From an uncultured Clostridium sp. (lineage in GTDB: Bacteria; Bacillota; Clostridia; Clostridiales; Clostridiaceae), in NCBI RefSeq assembly GCF_910588715.1, contig NZ_CAJURG010000001.1, positions 124,001-188,000 on the forward strand: a DNA stretch of 64,000 bases, written 5' to 3'. The notes beneath the pieces are model-generated. The model had not been told where the DNA came from, ran no database searches, and was given only the letters and a program-made list of their open reading frames with translations. Of the stretch, positions 17,552 to 26,500 are shown in pieces (positions within the stretch are counted from its first letter, which is position 1; the number at the start of each line of letters is the position of its first letter). A program made the position numbers and the translations under genes.

Positions 17552-18754
17552 TTGGATATAATAGTGCAAAAGTTCGGAGGAACATCTGTATCTACAGAGG
17601 AAAGAAGAAAACAAGTAATAAAAAAAATAGGGAAGGCAATTGAAAGTGGATTAAAACCAGTAGTAGTAGTTTCTGCTATGGGAAGAAAGGGAGAAGCTTA
17701 TGCAACAGATACCCTATTATCACTTGTAGATGATAATTTTAAAAATAATAATAAAAGTGCTCAAGATTTATTAATGTGTTGTGGAGAAATAATAAGTTCG
17801 GTAGTTTTATGTAATGATTTATATAAGCATGGAATAACTGCAGTTCCATTAACTGGAGGTCAAGCAGGAATTATAACAAATGATGTTCACACTAATGCAC
17901 AGGCTATAGATGTTGATACTAGTAATATAATGAAAATTTTAGAATCTGGAAAAGTGCCAGTAGTAACAGGTTTTCAAGGAGTTACTAAAGAAGGATTTTT
18001 TACAACTTTAGGAAGAGGTGGAAGTGATACTTCAGCATGTATATTAGGAGTTGCATTAAATGCAAAAGAAATAGATATATATACTGATGTAGATGGTATA
18101 ATGACCGCTGATCCAAGAATGGTAGAGGATGCATCTCTTATAAATGAAATGACATATAATGAGGGATTTCAACTAGCAGATCAAGGTGCAAAGGTTATTC
18201 ATCCAAATGCTGTTGCCTTAGCTAAAAAGGGAAATGTGCCATTAGTAATTAAAAATACTATGAATGATTCAAAAGGAACAATGATTAAAAGTGATATTTC
18301 AGAAGAAGAAAAAAGACTTATTTCTGGGATAACTCATTTAAATAATAGAATTCAAGTAAGGGTAAGATTGTCAGATAATAGAGAAAGAAGATCATATAGA
18401 AATCTTTTAGAATTATTAGCTAAAAATCATATAAGCTTAGACTTAATAAATATTTTTCCAGAACATCAAATGTTTACAATTGATGCAAGTGAAAAAGATA
18501 AGCTTTCAGAAATAATGAGCAAGGCTGAAATTAAATACTCAATTATTGAAAATTGTAGTACAATAGCTATTGTTGGTGCTGGAATGAATGGTGTACCTGG
18601 AGTTATGGCAAGAATAATAAATACTTTAACTAGAAATGAAATTGAAGTATTACAAACAACAGATTCAAATATGACTATTTGGTGTTTAATTGATAGCAAA
18701 AAGGTTCCTGAAGCAATAAGATTGCTTCATACTGAATTTAATTTAGGCAAATAG
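17552..18754 (+). CDS. aspartate kinase
   Basis: A 400-aa monofunctional aspartokinase, first step of the lysine/diaminopimelate, threonine and methionine pathway. The N-terminal kinase domain has the KFGGTS motif (residues 6-11) and FTTLGRGGSDTSA. Two C-terminal ACT domains (about 260-400, with IVGAGMNGVPGVMARI) should bind feedback effectors. It starts at TTG 17552 after a GGGGGAG site. Location next to ymxH suggests the dapG-type isozyme that supplies diaminopimelate/dipicolinate for spores; no lysine riboswitch or T-box was found upstream. dapF of the same pathway lies far downstream at 59628. Confidence 0.92.
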   Translation: MDIIVQKFGGTSVSTEERRKQVIKKIGKAIESGLKPVVVVSAMGRKGEAYATDTLLSLVDDNFKNNNKSAQDLLMCCGEIISSVVLCNDLYKHGITAVPLTGGQAGIITNDVHTNAQAIDVDTSNIMKILESGKVPVVTGFQGVTKEGFFTTLGRGGSDTSACILGVALNAKEIDIYTDVDGIMTADPRMVEDASLINEMTYNEGFQLADQGAKVIHPNAVALAKKGNVPLVIKNTMNDSKGTMIKSDISEEEKRLISGITHLNNRIQVRVRLSDNRERRSYRNLLELLAKNHISLDLINIFPEHQMFTIDASEKDKLSEIMSKAEIKYSIIENCSTIAIVGAGMNGVPGVMARIINTLTRNEIEVLQTTDSNMTIWCLIDSKKVPEAIRLLHTEFNLGK

Positions 18755-18763
18755 TAAAAATAA

Positions 18764-18803
18764 AAAAACTCTTTAGTAAAAATATATTGCTAAAGAGTTT
18801 TTA
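18764..18803 (+). terminator. Rho-independent terminator after aspartokinase
   Basis: AAAAACTCTTTAG and CTAAAGAGTTTTT form a 13-bp perfect stem with T-tail. Confidence 0.93.
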
Positions 18804-18890
18804 GTTTTATATATACATATATATTTTAATATACATTAAATTTGTTTATAATAGAATATATATCTATTTTATGAAAGGCAGGAATTATTA

Positions 18891-19166
18891 ATGAAATTAA
18901 AATTTGATAACAAAGCAAAAGAAGCTTTAAATAATTTACTAAATGAAAGTTCAGAAAATTATATAAGAATAAAAGTATTTTATGGTTGTGGTAGACCAGC
19001 TTATGAATTATATTGTGATTTTAAGACAGAAGAAGATGTTGAAGAAGTAATAGAAGGAATTAATTTTATTGTAAATAAAAAAGATAGCAGAGCTTGTAAT
19101 AATATTGAAATTAAGTATGATAAAGAAGTTTATAATAAGGGATTTTATATTAAAGATTTAGATTAG
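18891..19166 (+). CDS. HesB/IscA-like small protein
   Basis: A 91-aa protein resembling the HesB-like (seleno)protein group of the A-type Fe-S carrier family. The core pattern is YIRIKVFYGCGRPAYELY near residue 25-42, where IscA would have its first cluster cysteine. Only one other cysteine (SRACNNIEI, near 68) is present, so the canonical three-Cys site (C-x(n)-C-x-C) is incomplete. Fe-S or other metal handling is an inference. It is monocistronic, with an AAGGCAGG site and its own terminator. Confidence 0.7.
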   Translation: MKLKFDNKAKEALNNLLNESSENYIRIKVFYGCGRPAYELYCDFKTEEDVEEVIEGINFIVNKKDSRACNNIEIKYDKEVYNKGFYIKDLD

Positions 19167-19169
19167 TTT

Positions 19170-19211
19170 AAAAGCTATACAAAAATATTTTTGTATAGCT
19201 TTTAATTTTTT
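19170..19211 (+). terminator. Rho-independent terminator after the HesB-like gene
   Basis: AAAAGCTATACAAAA and TTTTGTATAGCTTTT, 15 bp, followed by TAATTTTTT. Confidence 0.93.
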
Positions 19212-19268
19212 ATAAATATTATTTTAAAAAATGGAAAAAATAATTAAAAAAGATTAGAGGTGACAATA

Positions 19269-19718
19269 ATGAGTGAAAAAATAGTTAAAGATTTAAATAA
19301 GTTTTTAACAGGAATTCATATGGGAGGGGCTACATTTAAGGATTATTTAGATAAAGCTCAAAATTTAGAGCTTAAAGCTAAGTTAAAAGAAATTATAGAA
19401 TCATTTAAAAGACATGAAGAAGCAATAACTCATAGAATAGAATATCTTGGAGGAAATGCAAGTGATTCATTAGGTATAATAGGGAATATTGCTGAGGCTT
19501 TTGAAAAAATAAAACTTATATCTGTTGATACTGATGCTGAAGTATGTGAACATGCAATAAAAGCTATGAATATGGGAATAAAAAATGCTAATAAGTTTAT
19601 TGAGGAAAATAAAGATATGGAAGAAAGTATTATGAATGATATAAAAGGTGTAGTAAAAGATTATGATAATCATTTAGAAGTTTTAAACAATCTAAAAAGT
19701 AAGTTATGTAAATATTGA
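19269..19718 (+). CDS. DUF2383 ferritin-like four-helix protein
   Basis: A 149-aa, strongly helical and acidic protein. KDLNKFLTGIHMGGATFKDYL, then ESFKRHEEAITHRIEYLGG and CEHAIKAMNMGIKNANKF, fit the DUF2383 (PA2169-like) family of four-helix bundles related to ferritin-like proteins. E and H residues on helices 2 and 3 could bind metal, but no function is established. The ATG at 19269 follows AGAGGTG; an in-frame GTG at 19260 overlaps that site. Appears to be transcribed alone or with the lipoprotein gene that follows 61 nt later. Confidence 0.75.
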   Translation: MSEKIVKDLNKFLTGIHMGGATFKDYLDKAQNLELKAKLKEIIESFKRHEEAITHRIEYLGGNASDSLGIIGNIAEAFEKIKLISVDTDAEVCEHAIKAMNMGIKNANKFIEENKDMEESIMNDIKGVVKDYDNHLEVLNNLKSKLCKY

Positions 19719-19779
19719 TGAAATTTATAAAATATGTTATATATTTATTAAGAGAAAATATAGATTGTGAGGAAATTTT

Positions 19780-20571
19780 ATGAAAAAGGTCTTAAAAATA
19801 TATGGGATATTAAGTATTTTATCAATTTTTGTTTTTTTATCCCTAGGATGTAGTAAGAAAGTTGAAATGATTAGAGGAAATACAGCAGAAGAGGCAATTA
19901 ATTTATTTAATACATATAACCTAGAAAATAATGTAGAAAATATGGTTAAATTATATTCAGATGAATACGTAAAATATGTAGGATATGATTTAAATCAAAT
20001 AATAAAAGTAATGAAAAAGAATAGAAAAAATTTAAATATAACATCTTCAAACATTAAGAGTATAGAAGAAATAAATGAAAATTTAAAAAAGGCAGTAATA
20101 ACTATCTCAGCTGTAGTAAATAATGAAAATACTACAGGAGATTATGTATATGCCATAATAAAAGAAGATGGTGGTTGGTCAGTTTCTCCAGATTCTATTA
20201 TAGAATGTATAGGATTTGATGTTCCAATGGATAAGAAAAAAGAATTAAACTTAAGTTTAGTTAAAGAGGCAGTACAATTTGATGGTGCATTAATAAGAGT
20301 TAATTTATATAATGACACTAATGATGCTTATGTATTTGGAACAGAAGATGAAAAAACTTCAATTGTAGTTGAAACAACAGAAGGAACTTTTACAAGCAGA
20401 GTAGAGCAGCCTCAAAAGATAGATAAAAAGGTGAGAAATTATTTTATAGCAAAAATAGAAAATTTAAAGGGTGATATAAAAAAGGTTACAGTAACATCAG
20501 TATTTAACCTTGATAAGGATGGAAATGCAATTTTAGATACTAAGAGAGATATAGTAGTATATAATAAATAA
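19780..20571 (+). CDS. putative lipoprotein, function unknown
   Basis: 263 aa. A typical type II signal peptide: MKKVLKIYG, a hydrophobic stretch and the lipobox LSLGC at about residue 24, so Cys is lipidated and the protein sits on the outer face of the membrane. Residues about 35-125 (TAEEAINLFNTYNLENN, KLYSDEYVKY) resemble a cystatin/NTF2-like fold used by many secreted proteins. The C-terminal part (VRVNLYNDTNDAYVFG-like region, EKTSIVVETTEG) looks like a beta-sandwich. No close functional relative is recognised. Confidence 0.7.
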   Translation: MKKVLKIYGILSILSIFVFLSLGCSKKVEMIRGNTAEEAINLFNTYNLENNVENMVKLYSDEYVKYVGYDLNQIIKVMKKNRKNLNITSSNIKSIEEINENLKKAVITISAVVNNENTTGDYVYAIIKEDGGWSVSPDSIIECIGFDVPMDKKKELNLSLVKEAVQFDGALIRVNLYNDTNDAYVFGTEDEKTSIVVETTEGTFTSRVEQPQKIDKKVRNYFIAKIENLKGDIKKVTVTSVFNLDKDGNAILDTKRDIVVYNK

Positions 20572-20610
20572 AATAAATACCAGTAGTTATTAGCTACTGG
20601 TATTTATTTT
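20571..20610. terminator. bidirectional terminator between convergent genes
   Basis: AAATAAATACCAGTAG and CTACTGGTATTTATTT stem with 7-nt loop. It has T-rich tails both ways and spans the stop codons of the + strand lipoprotein and the minus strand DUF5685 gene. Confidence 0.9.
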
Positions 20611-21498
20611 ATTATTTTCTGATTTTGGTATTTTATTTAAAACTTCATAATATTTATTTATCATTCCTAAGTTTATTACATTATCAATAATGCTATAATG
20701 CTTTTTAAAAGGAATATTTTTTAAAAGCTCACTACAATTTACAAGGCAATTTGAAATATAAAAGTCAATTTCATTAATACATGATAAAATTAATTTATTA
20801 AAATCTAATGAATTTGAATTATATAAAACGTTATAAGGATTGAAATTATTATTATCCATATCCTCTTTTAAATCATCAAGAGCATCTATTAAATAAATCC
20901 ATTTTCCAATAAAATATCCAAGACTATATAAGTTTTTGCGTAATATTTCTGAATCATCTTCAAATTTGTATGGAAAATTTAATAAAATGCTACCCATTAT
21001 ATCACTAAAGGGATGTGTAATCTCATCTAAAGAAGAAATTTGTTTTGAGTTTTCTAAATTTGATAATATAGTTATATTATTTGATATTTTATCAGAAAGA
21101 CTTTCTAATTTAAGCAAACTTTTCTTTGAAGAAGAAGAAAGTAAAAATTTGAAAATTTTACTTTTTATACTTTTGTCATCCTTTATGTTATCTGTTAGTT
21201 TATAATCAAAAAGAAGTATACTTAAATTAGCACAATAATTTAAGGCGTTTGTTTGTTTTGTTATTATAATTTTTTTATTAGGATGTCTTAAACATTTAAT
21301 AGAATCAAGGTTTAGAGGTGTACTATAAAGTCCATCTAGTAAAAAGCCTATAAAAGTTAAATCATAATTTAAACAAAACCTTGGAATATTACCATATTCT
21401 CTTTTAATTTCATTACACAAACCACAATAATAGCTTCTAAAGTATTCAAATTCTTTAAACTTTAGTTCGCTTTTAAGAGGTGTAACATAGCCAAACAT
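20590..21498 (-). CDS. DUF5685-family protein
   Basis: A 302-aa, mainly alpha-helical soluble protein. The N-terminus MFGYVTPLKSELKF, then YYCGLCNEIKREYG (C25 and C28) and CLRHPNKK (C69, H72), with C89 in NYCANLSI, looks like a bound-metal or redox Cys set. Two aspartate-rich helices follow: LLFDYKLTDNIKDD (about 95-108) and YLIDALDDLKEDMDNNNFNP (about 202-221). These patterns match DUF5685, a family without a known function. It lies last in a minus-strand group behind the J-like and Cys-rich genes (40 nt from the J-like gene), a neighbourhood I recall as common in clostridia. GGAGAA lies 7 nt before the ATG. Confidence 0.75.
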   Translation of the reverse strand: MFGYVTPLKSELKFKEFEYFRSYYCGLCNEIKREYGNIPRFCLNYDLTFIGFLLDGLYSTPLNLDSIKCLRHPNKKIIITKQTNALNYCANLSILLFDYKLTDNIKDDKSIKSKIFKFLLSSSSKKSLLKLESLSDKISNNITILSNLENSKQISSLDEITHPFSDIMGSILLNFPYKFEDDSEILRKNLYSLGYFIGKWIYLIDALDDLKEDMDNNNFNPYNVLYNSNSLDFNKLILSCINEIDFYISNCLVNCSELLKNIPFKKHYSIIDNVINLGMINKYYEVLNKIPKSENNKINTSS

Positions 21499-21538
21499 TA
21501 AATTTCTCCTTTATTTAAGATAAAAGTATTAAAGAATT

Positions 21539-22369
21539 TTAGCACATTCCACCGCCACCAGAGTTACCACACATGTTCATTCCGTTTCCGCCACTCATTA
21601 AACTTTGCATAAGCATATTTTGCATTGGGTTTCCACCACCCATTCCGCCCATACTGTTCATCATGTTTGCAATATTACCCATAGGATTAGCGTTATTAGC
21701 GGCATTCATTGCATCTGCAGGATTAGCACCAGGCATAGGGCTTGCACCATTCATAGGATTAGCACCACCCATAGGGTTACCTCCATTTGCACTCATAAAC
21801 ATATTTAAAATATTAGGATCTATGCCACCGCCGCCATTTCCAGCACCACCACACATGTTATTTGTTTGACTTCCACCATTTCCGCCACACATATTGTTGT
21901 TATTATTAGCACTATTATATTGCATTGCTCTAGCATAATTTGCTTTCATTGCTCTAACTTTTTTTACAAGCACCATTAGGGCTTGTTGATATTCTTCATT
22001 ATTAGGATTTAATTCAGCAGCTGTTTTTAAATGATTTACTCCAGCTTGAAACCAACCTTTTTTTAATAATACAAAACCTTGCAAGTAATTCCATTCAGGT
22101 GAGTTTTTATCTGAAATTAAATTTAGTTCTGTTTCTGCTGTTAAAAATTGTTTGTTTTCTATTAAACTTCTTATGTCTTGATACTTAAAGTTGTTAGTTA
22201 AAGATTTATAAGCTTCATTTATTTCTGAAAGTTTATCCTCTGCCAAGGGCTCTTCTAAAGAACCATCAAAATTATTTATATTATAGGTGTTTGCTAATGA
22301 TTCATAAGCATCTTTAATTTCATCTAATGAAGCATTTGGTCTTACGCCAAGGACTTTATAAGGGTTCAT
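21539..22369 (-). CDS. J-domain-like/TPR protein with Gly-Asn-Met-rich tail
   Basis: 276 aa. Residues 1-60 (NPYKVLGVRPNASLDEIKDA, LSEINEAYKSL) are a J domain by pattern, but the HPD tripeptide is replaced by N-I-N (NTYNINNF), so DnaK ATPase stimulation is unlikely. Residues about 65-140 are TPR-like helices (SPEWNYLQGFVLLKKGWF, GVNHLKTAAELNPNNEEY). The last 110 residues are low complexity: NNNNNMCGGNGGS, repeated GGANPM / GASPM / GANPAD units, and C-terminal NMCGNSGGGGMC. The middle aligns with the neighbour at 22461-22892, so the two are paralogs. Role unknown; a scaffold or chaperone-like function is only a guess. Confidence 0.72.
   Translation of the reverse strand: MNPYKVLGVRPNASLDEIKDAYESLANTYNINNFDGSLEEPLAEDKLSEINEAYKSLTNNFKYQDIRSLIENKQFLTAETELNLISDKNSPEWNYLQGFVLLKKGWFQAGVNHLKTAAELNPNNEEYQQALMVLVKKVRAMKANYARAMQYNSANNNNNMCGGNGGSQTNNMCGGAGNGGGGIDPNILNMFMSANGGNPMGGANPMNGASPMPGANPADAMNAANNANPMGNIANMMNSMGGMGGGNPMQNMLMQSLMSGGNGMNMCGNSGGGGMC
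21679..21783 (-). repeat. degenerate short tandem repeats inside the J-like gene
   Basis: Units of about 18 nt built around ATAGGATTAGCACCA (plus-strand reading) recur four or five times with substitutions, encoding the GxNPM-type repeats. The region is a likely site of length change by slippage. Confidence 0.6.
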
Positions 22370-22460
22370 AAATAAATCTCCTAAAAAAGATTATTGAATT
22401 ATTATAATATATTCATCTTAATCTAAATAAGTGATTCATATAAAATAATTGAAAGCTATA

Positions 22461-22892
22461 TTAAATACATTCAATTAAATCTCCACCCATACACTCACAA
22501 CATTGATCTAAGCATATTAAATCACAGCAACTAAAGTGACCACAATCACAACAGCAATCATCACAGCAACAACAAGCACAGCCACGATTATGTCTTCTAT
22601 AACAATTATTATAGTAGTCATCTGAATAATGTCTATGCCTTCCCATTAAATTAATAAATTTTTCTTTGTATAAAGTATTATTTGGAGAAAGGCTAATCGC
22701 AATTTTTAAATGATTTAAAGATTCTTCAAACCAAGCCTTTTTTTCTAATAATATGCTATAAAGATAATGATAATCAGCATTTTTATCTAAATGAGAATTT
22801 AATAAATTTTCAGCTAAAGAAAACTCTCTTTTATTAATTAAGTTGTTAATAGTATTAAATGAATTATTATTGATATAATATGAATTGTCCAT
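22461..22892 (-). CDS. cysteine-rich TPR-like protein, J-domain lost
   Basis: 143 aa from the ATG at 22892, which has AAGGAAG before it; the longer frame to 22967 only adds a hydrophobic stretch without a ribosome binding site. Residues 10-85 (INNLINKREFSLAENLLN, WFEESLNHLKIAISLSPNN) match the TPR-like middle of the J-like neighbour, but no J domain precedes them. The last 47 residues hold 17 cysteines, in runs such as CACCCCDDCCCDC, and end CCECMGGDLIECI. Similar ECxGGDxIxC tails are, as I recall, found on clostridial J-domain proteins. Metal or cluster binding is likely from composition; the actual role is unknown. Confidence 0.72.
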   Translation of the reverse strand: MDNSYYINNNSFNTINNLINKREFSLAENLLNSHLDKNADYHYLYSILLEKKAWFEESLNHLKIAISLSPNNTLYKEKFINLMGRHRHYSDDYYNNCYRRHNRGCACCCCDDCCCDCGHFSCCDLICLDQCCECMGGDLIECI

Positions 22893-23004
22893 AATATTCA
22901 CTTCCTTAATATATAATATAAAAATAATTATTATATTTATTATATACAATTTAAAAAAATAAATCATTATTTAGAAAAAACAAAGAAAATTTTTAAATAG
23001 TATG

Positions 23005-23034
23005 TTTACTGCTTCGTAATTGTTATGATAAAAT
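23005..23034 (+). promoter_or_regulatory. promoter of the ArsC/Spx-like gene
   Basis: TTTACT, 18 nt, TAAAAT (or TTACTG with 17 nt), ending 30 nt before the start codon. Confidence 0.6.
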
Positions 23035-23063
23035 TATAAAAAATAATTTAAAAGGAGATAATT

Positions 23064-23417
23064 ATGAAAAAGTTATTTTTACAATATCCTAAGTGTACTA
23101 CTTGCAAAAAGGCTAAAAAGTTTTTACAAGAAAATAATATAGAATTTAATGATAGAGATATAACTATAGAAAATCCTACAATAGAAGAATTAGAAGAATG
23201 GATAAATTTAAGTGGGTTAGAAGTTAAAAAATTCTTCAATACCTCTGGTGTTTTATATAGAGAAATGAAGTTAAAAGATAAGATTAAAGATATGTCTAAA
23301 GAAGAAATGATAAAATTACTTGCTACAGATGGAAAGCTTGTTAAAAGACCACTTTTAATTTGCAAAGATAAAGTATTAGTAGGATTTAAGGAAGAACAAT
23401 ATAAAGAGATATTGTAA
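23064..23417 (+). CDS. ArsC/Spx/MgsR-family thioredoxin-fold protein
   Basis: 117 aa. The N-terminus LFLQYPKCTTCKKAKKFL has the CxxC (CTTC, about residues 11-14). NNIEFNDRDITIENPT and LVKRPLLI (with the family Arg) follow. Spx and MgsR are RNA-polymerase-binding stress regulators, whereas ArsC reduces arsenate; sequence alone does not separate them. Since the neighbourhood has no ars genes, the regulator or thiol-redox role is more likely than arsenate reduction. AAGGAG precedes the ATG and a terminator follows, so it is monocistronic. Confidence 0.82.
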   Translation: MKKLFLQYPKCTTCKKAKKFLQENNIEFNDRDITIENPTIEELEEWINLSGLEVKKFFNTSGVLYREMKLKDKIKDMSKEEMIKLLATDGKLVKRPLLICKDKVLVGFKEEQYKEIL

Positions 23418-23435
23418 ATTTAAAAATATAGATAA

Positions 23436-23478
23436 AAATAATCTATTGGGTAATATTAATTCAATAGATTATTTTTTG
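23436..23478 (+). terminator. Rho-independent terminator after the ArsC-like gene
   Basis: AAATAATCTATTG and CAATAGATTATTT stem with a T-run TTTTTT. Confidence 0.9.
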
Positions 23479-23545
23479 TTTTAAAATATTTATTAGTATT
23501 TTTTAAAAGATAAAACAAATAGTTTCATTTAATGAGGTGAAGGAA

Positions 23546-26500
23546 TTGGATGTAACACAATTAAATGCTTTAGTAATAAAAAATGATATTAATAATCGTT
23601 TAAATAAAGCTCTTAAATATTTTAGGGAAGGTTTAGTATTAGATATTAAGTCTATAGTGGATAAAGAATATGATGCTTTAGATATTTATGGAAAAGTAAT
23701 GTCTGAAAGTGATATTAGTATTTATAATACAAATTTATCCTTTGATATAAAAAAGGGTGATTTAATTTATACTGAATGTAGTTGCAGTGATTTTAAAAAA
23801 AATTGTGATTTTAACTCTACATATATATGTAAGCATATTGGAGCTACATTTTATAAATTTGAAGAAGCTGTAATAGATAAGAAAAAAGTAAAAAATGAAT
23901 TAGAAAACATTGATGATAAAGAAATAGATTATTCCGAAGTTATTTTAAATGAAGTAGAAAAAATAACTACAAATAAAAAAGAAAAAGTTAATCTAAAAAT
24001 TAACCTTAGTAAAAAGGCAATAAGCAAAAATAATTTTTATTATGAATTAGATTTGAAAATAGGAATTAAAAAATTTTATGTTGTTAAAAGTATAGTTGAT
24101 TTAATAAATGCTAAAAAAAATAATGTAATAGTATCTTATGGAAAAGAATTTAAATATAATCCTGTAATTCATTATTTTTCAGAGGAAGATGAAAAAATAT
24201 TAGATTTTATTGAAGAATATGTATCTTTAAACGAACCATTTAAGGGGGTATATGCAGCTGAAAAGATTACTAATAATATTTTTGGTGGAAATAAAACATT
24301 ATTTATTCCTCAAAGTTCATTAAGAAGATTTTTAGAAAATATAAAAGATGATAATATTTTATTAACTGAAAATGAGAAAAGTAAGGAAGTTATTATATTA
24401 AAGGAAGATTTACCTATAAAATTTAATATAAAAGAAGAAAATAATGAAATTAAAATATCTTCTAATGAGGACATTCCAAAATCCATGACATATAAAGGTG
24501 ATGTTTATTTATATAAAGATAAGTTATATCTTCCTAACTTTAAGCAAATAAAATATTACAAAGCAATAAATGATATATTAAGTAAAGAAAAGATTATCTC
24601 CTTTAAAAATTCTAATAAACAAAAGGTAATAAATAAATTAATACCAATATTAGAGCTTATAAGTAATGAAATATGTATTGATGAAGATTTAAATAAGAAT
24701 ATAGTTAAAGAAGAAGCAAAATTAGAAGTTTATTTTGATAAAGAAAAAAATGAGACTTTAGCAGAAGTTAAAGCAAATTATGGGGATATAAGCTTTAATA
24801 TTTTAATAGGACCTAAAGATAATGAATATGTAATTAGAAATATAAATAAGGAAGAAAAAATTGAAAATTTATTAAATTCATTATCATTTTATAGAAGTAA
24901 TGAAAAGTTTATTTTTAATGGAAATGATGAAAAGCTTTTTAAACTACTAGCTGAAGATTTAACAAAATTAAAAGAAGAGGCAACTATATTTTATTCAGAT
25001 AGATTTAAAGAAAGAAAAATTTATGGAGCTAAATCAATTAATGCAAAAGTGTCAGAGGGAACTGGAAATTATTTAGAGTTTACTTTCAATATTGATAATG
25101 TAGATAAGAATGAATATAAGAAAATAATTGAAGCTTTTAAAGAAAATAGAAAGTTTTTTAAATTAAAAGATGAAAGTTTTATAAATTTTGAGGAAGAAGA
25201 AGTTAAAAGTTTATTTAATCTTATTGATACTTTAAATGGTGACATAAATTTAGAATCTAATGAAATAAAAGTACATAAAAGTAAATCAATATTTTTTAAT
25301 GAATACTTGAAGGATAATAATTTGATTTTTCTTGAAGGAAAAGATATTGTTAGCCACATAGCAAATAAAATAGAAAATTTAGAATGTGTAGATTATAAGA
25401 TTCCAAAAGAATTAAAAGCAACTTTAAGAGATTATCAAATAACTGGATTTAAATGGTTCAAAACATTAAGTCATTATGAATTTGGAGGAATATTAGCTGA
25501 TGAAATGGGGTTAGGAAAAACAATTCAAACCATTGCATTTTTATTATCAGAAAAAAATAAAAAAAGTATCATAATTACTCCAACTTCATTAATTTATAAT
25601 TGGAAAAGTGAATTTGAAAAATTTGCTCCTACAATGAACATAAAAATTATTCATGGAAATAAAGATAATCGAATATTTTCTAAAGAGAAAATAAAAGATA
25701 TAGATGTACTTATAACTACTTATGGAACTTTAAGGAATGATTATAATTTATATAAAGATATAAATTTTGATTTTTGTATAATAGACGAAGGACAAAATAT
25801 TAAAAATCCTTTATCACAAAGTTGTGAAGTTGTTAAATCATTAAATGCAAAAGTAAAATTTGCTTTAACTGGTACACCAATAGAAAATAATTTAATTGAA
25901 TTGTGGTCATTATTTGATTATATTTTGCCAGGATATCTGTATTCTAAGAAAAAGTTTCAAGAAAAATTTATGAGTATTGAAAAAGGTTCTAAAGAATTAA
26001 AGAAACTTATCAAACCATTTATATTAAGAAGATTAAAAAAAGATGTGATGAATGAATTACCAGATAAAATTGAAAAGAAATTTTTAATTGAAATGACAGA
26101 AAATCAAAAAAAGGTGTATAAAGCATATGTAGATGATGTAAAGGTAAAAATGAAAGAAAAAGATTTTGTAAAAGATAAAATAACTATTTTCTCATACTTG
26201 ACTAAATTAAGACAACTTGCATTAGATCCTTCAATAATAATGGATGAATATACTGGAGGAAGTGGCAAAATAGATATAACCATAGAGCTTATACAAGACT
26301 TTATTAAAGAAAATCATAAAATACTTTTATTTTCACAATTTACATCAGTACTTGATAGTATAAAAAAAGCATTAGAAGTGGAAAATATACAATATCTTTA
26401 TTTAGATGGTACAACTAAAGCATCAAAAAGAGTAGAATTAGTAAATGAATTTAATAAATCAAATAAGTTAAAAGTATTTTTAATTTCATTAAAGGCAGGG

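Noticed and set aside
21573..21869. Plus-strand open frames over the J-like gene's repeats
   Set aside because: They are shadows of the low-complexity Gly/Asn/Met coding region, lack ribosome binding sites and overlap the better supported minus-strand gene.
22893..22967. N-terminal hydrophobic extension of the Cys-rich protein
   Set aside because: The stretch is A/T-biased intergenic DNA without a ribosome binding site; AAGGAAG sits before ATG 22892.
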